Below, piece after piece: positions 61,232 through 64,000 of a DNA stretch of 64,000 bases. The notes under the pieces are model-generated. The model ran no database searches and had not been told where the DNA came from. It worked only from the letters and a program-made list of their open reading frames with translations. The stretch comes from Paenibacillus chondroitinus NBRC 15376 (GTDB lineage Bacteria > Bacillota > Bacilli > Paenibacillales > NBRC-103111). The stretch is taken from NCBI RefSeq assembly GCF_004000765.1, contig NZ_BILW01000013.1:1-64000 (forward strand), given 5' to 3'. Position 1 is the first letter of the stretch. Each line of letters opens with the position of its first letter. Both the position numbers and the translations under genes were made by a program.

Positions 61232-63055
61232 CTACTCGATCATGGGAAGCCAAATCCCGATGCTCGTTCCTTCATCCAAGGTACTCTGAATATCTAAACC
61301 GTACGGCTTTCCGCAAATCAGCATGATTCGCTCGTCAACATTGGCCAAACCGATACCACCCATTTTATCAGCGGATGCTTCTTGAAACGGTGTCTGCAAA
61401 CTCTTCACGAGACCCGGGTCCATCCCTCTTCCGTTATCTGCCACTAGGAAACGGATGCCCCCATCCGGATGCAGCGAGCAGCGGATATGTATTTCTCCTC
61501 CGGACTCACGATCGGTGAACGCATGGAGAATCGCATTTTCCACAATCGGCTGTAAAATAAGCTTAGGTGTCTTCAGATTGCGGACCTCTTCGTCAATTTG
61601 GAAATACGTTTGAATGTCGAAATTGAACCTGAATTTCTGAATCCCCAGATAACATTGGACATGCTCGATTTCTTCTTCGACCGTGACTGTTTCTTCTCCC
61701 TTGCCGAGTGAAATTCGCAGGAGCCGCGAAAGCAAGCTGACCATCTCGGCGGCATTGTTCGCCTTCTGCAGAAGTGCCGTCCATTTAATTATGTCTAGTG
61801 TATTGTACAAAAAGTGAGGATTAATCTGCGCCTGCAGCGCTTTCAACTCCGCTGCGCGCTTATGGCTTTGCTCCTCATAGACCGCTTTAAGCAGCTCGTC
61901 AAGCCGGGTCACCATGTAATTGAAATTTTCGCCCCATATATCAAATTCGTCATTACGCCGCTTGGCCTTGAAGCGCACGGTCAAATCACCCGACATCACC
62001 TGACGCATCAAACGGATCATTTTCAGAATCGGTTTCGAAATCGAATTAGCCAGAAACATCGCCGTCACTATCGAAAAGCCGATACAAATCAGCGCAATCA
62101 CAATGATGATTTGCAGCATGCGGTTAGAGTCTTTGTACAAGGCAGACTCCGAAATGACATTTACGACCATCCAGTCGTTGGTATGCAGCTTTTTGTAATT
62201 CACGATCCATTTCTGCCCAGCATGCTTAAGTGGAAAACCATTGGTTTCGTCGGAAGACTGCAGCAATTGGTTTGAGCCCTGTTCCCCCAGTACTTCCCGA
62301 ACATTTTTCCCTAAAAATTGATTGTCGGGATAGGAAATAATTCGACCGCTGCCATCAATAATGAAACTTTGAAGATCGGAGGAGTTCTTCGTCACTTTAC
62401 TGACGATTTCCTTGAGTACATCTTCGCGAATATCAAGCACGGCGATGATGCCAACAGGGCTGTCGTCAGAGGTTTTATAAATCTGCTTAGCCAATGAGAA
62501 CACGTGGACGCTCTGTGAATTCAAACTGTCGACATACGTCCCGAAACGGGTCGGGAACCATCGGAAGTTGCTGCCATCCTCAAGAGTCTTGAGAAAAGGA
62601 GTTACGATGCCTGCGGAACGGTCGCTCCAGCGGTAAATGCCTTTTATGTAGTGCGTTTGCGTTAGAAAGGAGATCGATTGAAAATCTTGATTAATCGCTA
62701 TAATGGTCGATAGCTTCGTTGTTAAGGATAAGCTGTCCAAATCATACTGTCCGTTGTCAACCCGATCGAGCGTACGCAGCATGGAAACGATTTCATTATT
62801 GTTTACGACTTGCATCATCATGTCTTTATAGATGCCAAGCCGTGTATCGATATTATCGGCCGTTTGCTTGAGCAGCTGCTCGGAATATTCGGTGACCTTA
62901 TTGTTGATGGTTGATTTCGAGATGGAATAAGAAATAAATCCCATTGCAACCAGAGGCGTCAATGAGAACAGAAATAAAAGCAGCATCCATTTATAACGTA
63001 TGCTGCTTGTCCATATGAGTATCCTTTTGTTGTTCTTTTCAGGTCGTTTCGCCAT
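61232..63055 (-). CDS. Sensor histidine kinase (YesM family)
   Basis: A 607-residue kinase. Membrane helix near residues 22-42, extracellular Cache sensor up to about 300, second helix (IIIVIALICIGFSIVTAMFLA), HAMP domain (SISKPILKMIRLMRQVMSGDLTVRF), then the His_kinase motif LQAQINPHFLYNTLDIIKW. HATPase region has IVENAILHAF, VADNGRGMD and GIGLANVDERI. AGAAGGGA precedes the ATG. Encoded with its response regulator inside the transporter operon, so it senses the transported sugar or a relative. Confidence 0.93.
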   Translation of the reverse strand: MAKRPEKNNKRILIWTSSIRYKWMLLLFLFSLTPLVAMGFISYSISKSTINNKVTEYSEQLLKQTADNIDTRLGIYKDMMMQVVNNNEIVSMLRTLDRVDNGQYDLDSLSLTTKLSTIIAINQDFQSISFLTQTHYIKGIYRWSDRSAGIVTPFLKTLEDGSNFRWFPTRFGTYVDSLNSQSVHVFSLAKQIYKTSDDSPVGIIAVLDIREDVLKEIVSKVTKNSSDLQSFIIDGSGRIISYPDNQFLGKNVREVLGEQGSNQLLQSSDETNGFPLKHAGQKWIVNYKKLHTNDWMVVNVISESALYKDSNRMLQIIIVIALICIGFSIVTAMFLANSISKPILKMIRLMRQVMSGDLTVRFKAKRRNDEFDIWGENFNYMVTRLDELLKAVYEEQSHKRAAELKALQAQINPHFLYNTLDIIKWTALLQKANNAAEMVSLLSRLLRISLGKGEETVTVEEEIEHVQCYLGIQKFRFNFDIQTYFQIDEEVRNLKTPKLILQPIVENAILHAFTDRESGGEIHIRCSLHPDGGIRFLVADNGRGMDPGLVKSLQTPFQEASADKMGGIGLANVDERIMLICGKPYGLDIQSTLDEGTSIGIWLPMIE

Positions 63056-63073
63056 GATGGAAATCCCTTCTAT

Positions 63074-63892
63074 CTATCCTTTAACCCCTGACATCGCCAC
63101 GCCTTGAACAATGTGTCTTTGCAACAGAATAAACACCACGATGGTTGGGATTGCTGCAATTGAGCTTGCCGCCATAATCATATTCAGGGACATTATATTA
63201 TTCGACAAAAACGTTGGAAGTCCTGCCGAAAGAATCATGTTCTCTTGCGAGGTAATGGATAGGTAAGGCCATAAGAAGTTGTTCCAGGACAGGATGAAAT
63301 AAAAAATGCCGACGGACACCATCGCCGATTTCGTAAGCGGCAAACAGATGCGCAGCCACAAGTTGATACTCCTGCAGCCGTCAATCTGCGCTGCTTCAAT
63401 ATAATCTTTAGGGACACCGTCCATAAACTGCTTCAGCAGCAGAATCCCGAGGGGATTCGTCAAGCCAGGAAGAATAATCGCCCAGATATTATCGATTAGT
63501 TTCAAGTGCAGCGTTGTCTCATATAGCGGGATCAGGATCGCTTCCGTCGGGATGAGCAATCCTGAAACGATCAGCAGATAGAACAAGCCTTTGGATTTAA
63601 AAGGTAATTTGGAAAAAGAGAAAGCTGCCAGCGAGCTGAAAAACAAGGAAACCACGGTGGTTATTACACCAATCACCGCTGAATTCCAGGTCCATCTCAG
63701 GATCTGGGAATCCTTCATCACTTTGTCATAATTAGCGAAGGTCAAATCAGACCATTTTATCCAATCGCTTAATGTATAGACATTGACGCCATTCGGCTTT
63801 AATGACACCAGAAGCATCCATATGAGGGGAAAAATAAACAACAGGGCAAGAACGACGGCGACGACATTCAGCGTAATTCGTTTTATTGGCAT
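63074..63892 (-). CDS. Carbohydrate ABC transporter permease (MalG type), third transporter
   Basis: A 272-residue permease with six helices. EAA motif IEAAQIDGCRSINLWLRICLPLTKSA, and the usual end VAMSGVKG. GGAGG lies 5-6 nt before the ATG. It is 11 bp after the permease that runs off the right edge and 18 bp before the kinase gene. Confidence 0.9.
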   Translation of the reverse strand: MPIKRITLNVVAVVLALLFIFPLIWMLLVSLKPNGVNVYTLSDWIKWSDLTFANYDKVMKDSQILRWTWNSAVIGVITTVVSLFFSSLAAFSFSKLPFKSKGLFYLLIVSGLLIPTEAILIPLYETTLHLKLIDNIWAIILPGLTNPLGILLLKQFMDGVPKDYIEAAQIDGCRSINLWLRICLPLTKSAMVSVGIFYFILSWNNFLWPYLSITSQENMILSAGLPTFLSNNIMSLNMIMAASSIAAIPTIVVFILLQRHIVQGVAMSGVKG

Positions 63893-63903
63893 TGGGACCT
63901 CCG

Positions 63904-64000
63904 TTAGTCTTGACGATCTGTCAGTTTAAATTGAATCAGGGCAATGAGCAGCATCATGAGACAAAAAACAATGGACTGAGCGGAAGCAAGACCGAACATA
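63904..64000 (-). CDS. C-terminus of a MalF/UgpA-type permease (cut by the right edge)
   Basis: Only the last 31 residues are in the window: MFGLASAQSIVFCLMMLLIA, then LIQFKLTDRQD and a TAA stop. A final membrane helix followed by a short LIQxKLT tail is the typical end of a sugar permease of the MalF/UgpA type. Its stop lies 11 bp before the next permease gene, as expected for a transporter pair. Confidence 0.8.
   Translation of the reverse strand, partial: MFGLASAQSIVFCLMMLLIALIQFKLTDRQD

Overview
The window is typical of a soil or plant-associated spore-former of the Paenibacillaceae (Bacillota). It has strong GGAGG-type ribosome binding sites, lipoprotein sugar-binding proteins with LplB/LplC-type permeases, YesM/YesN-type two-component systems, membrane-anchored AraC regulators, spore-surface glycosylation genes and many carbohydrate enzymes. 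No rRNA, tRNA, CRISPR array, transposase or phage gene was seen.

Layout. 1-391 is a degenerating 36-bp tandem repeat. 0.46-6.6 kb is a probable spore-surface glycan cluster: GT4, GT2 and CgeB-like glycosyltransferases, two pyruvyl-transferase paralogues and a small exosporium-like protein with a SigmaK-like promoter. 6.7-14.9 kb is a sulfatase plus ABC transporter operon with a divergent response regulator/histidine kinase pair. 15.0-25.4 kb is a sugar operon (permeases, beta-hydroxyacid dehydrogenase, GH67-like hydrolase, LrgA/LrgB), followed by a membrane AraC regulator and a solute-binding protein. 25.6-32.7 kb holds an aldehyde dehydrogenase, Fe-dependent alcohol dehydrogenase, GHL6-like hydrolase and a second GH67-like hydrolase. 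33.1-38.5 kb is a glyoxylate/C4 module: malic enzyme, malate synthase G, FAH-family enzyme and IclR regulator. 38.6-45.6 kb is a second, paralogous permease/regulator/binding-protein set with an enolase-superfamily dehydratase. 46-53.3 kb has ctaB, ohrR with a divergent glutathione peroxidase, an OatA-like acyltransferase, and a GH31 enzyme with a divergent AraC regulator. 53.3-57.4 kb is an AT-rich island of barstar-like, SUKH and other small genes. 57.6-64 kb has mgtC and a third sugar ABC transporter with its own two-component system.

The most striking observation is that five promoters between 21 and 46 kb share one architecture: an inverted repeat of the half-site GACAnnTnTTG with a 26-27 bp spacer, whose proximal half ends exactly 25 bp before a good -10 hexamer, with no recognisable -35. 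They drive the permease operon, both LplA-type binding proteins, the GHL6 operon and the second GH67-like gene. This ties about 30 kb into one probable activator-controlled regulon for import and oxidation of an unidentified, possibly uronate-containing, oligosaccharide. The embedded IclR module has a separate operator, shared by its two promoters, and could take two-carbon products through glyoxylate to malate and pyruvate. Substrate and enzyme specificities are inferred, not shown.
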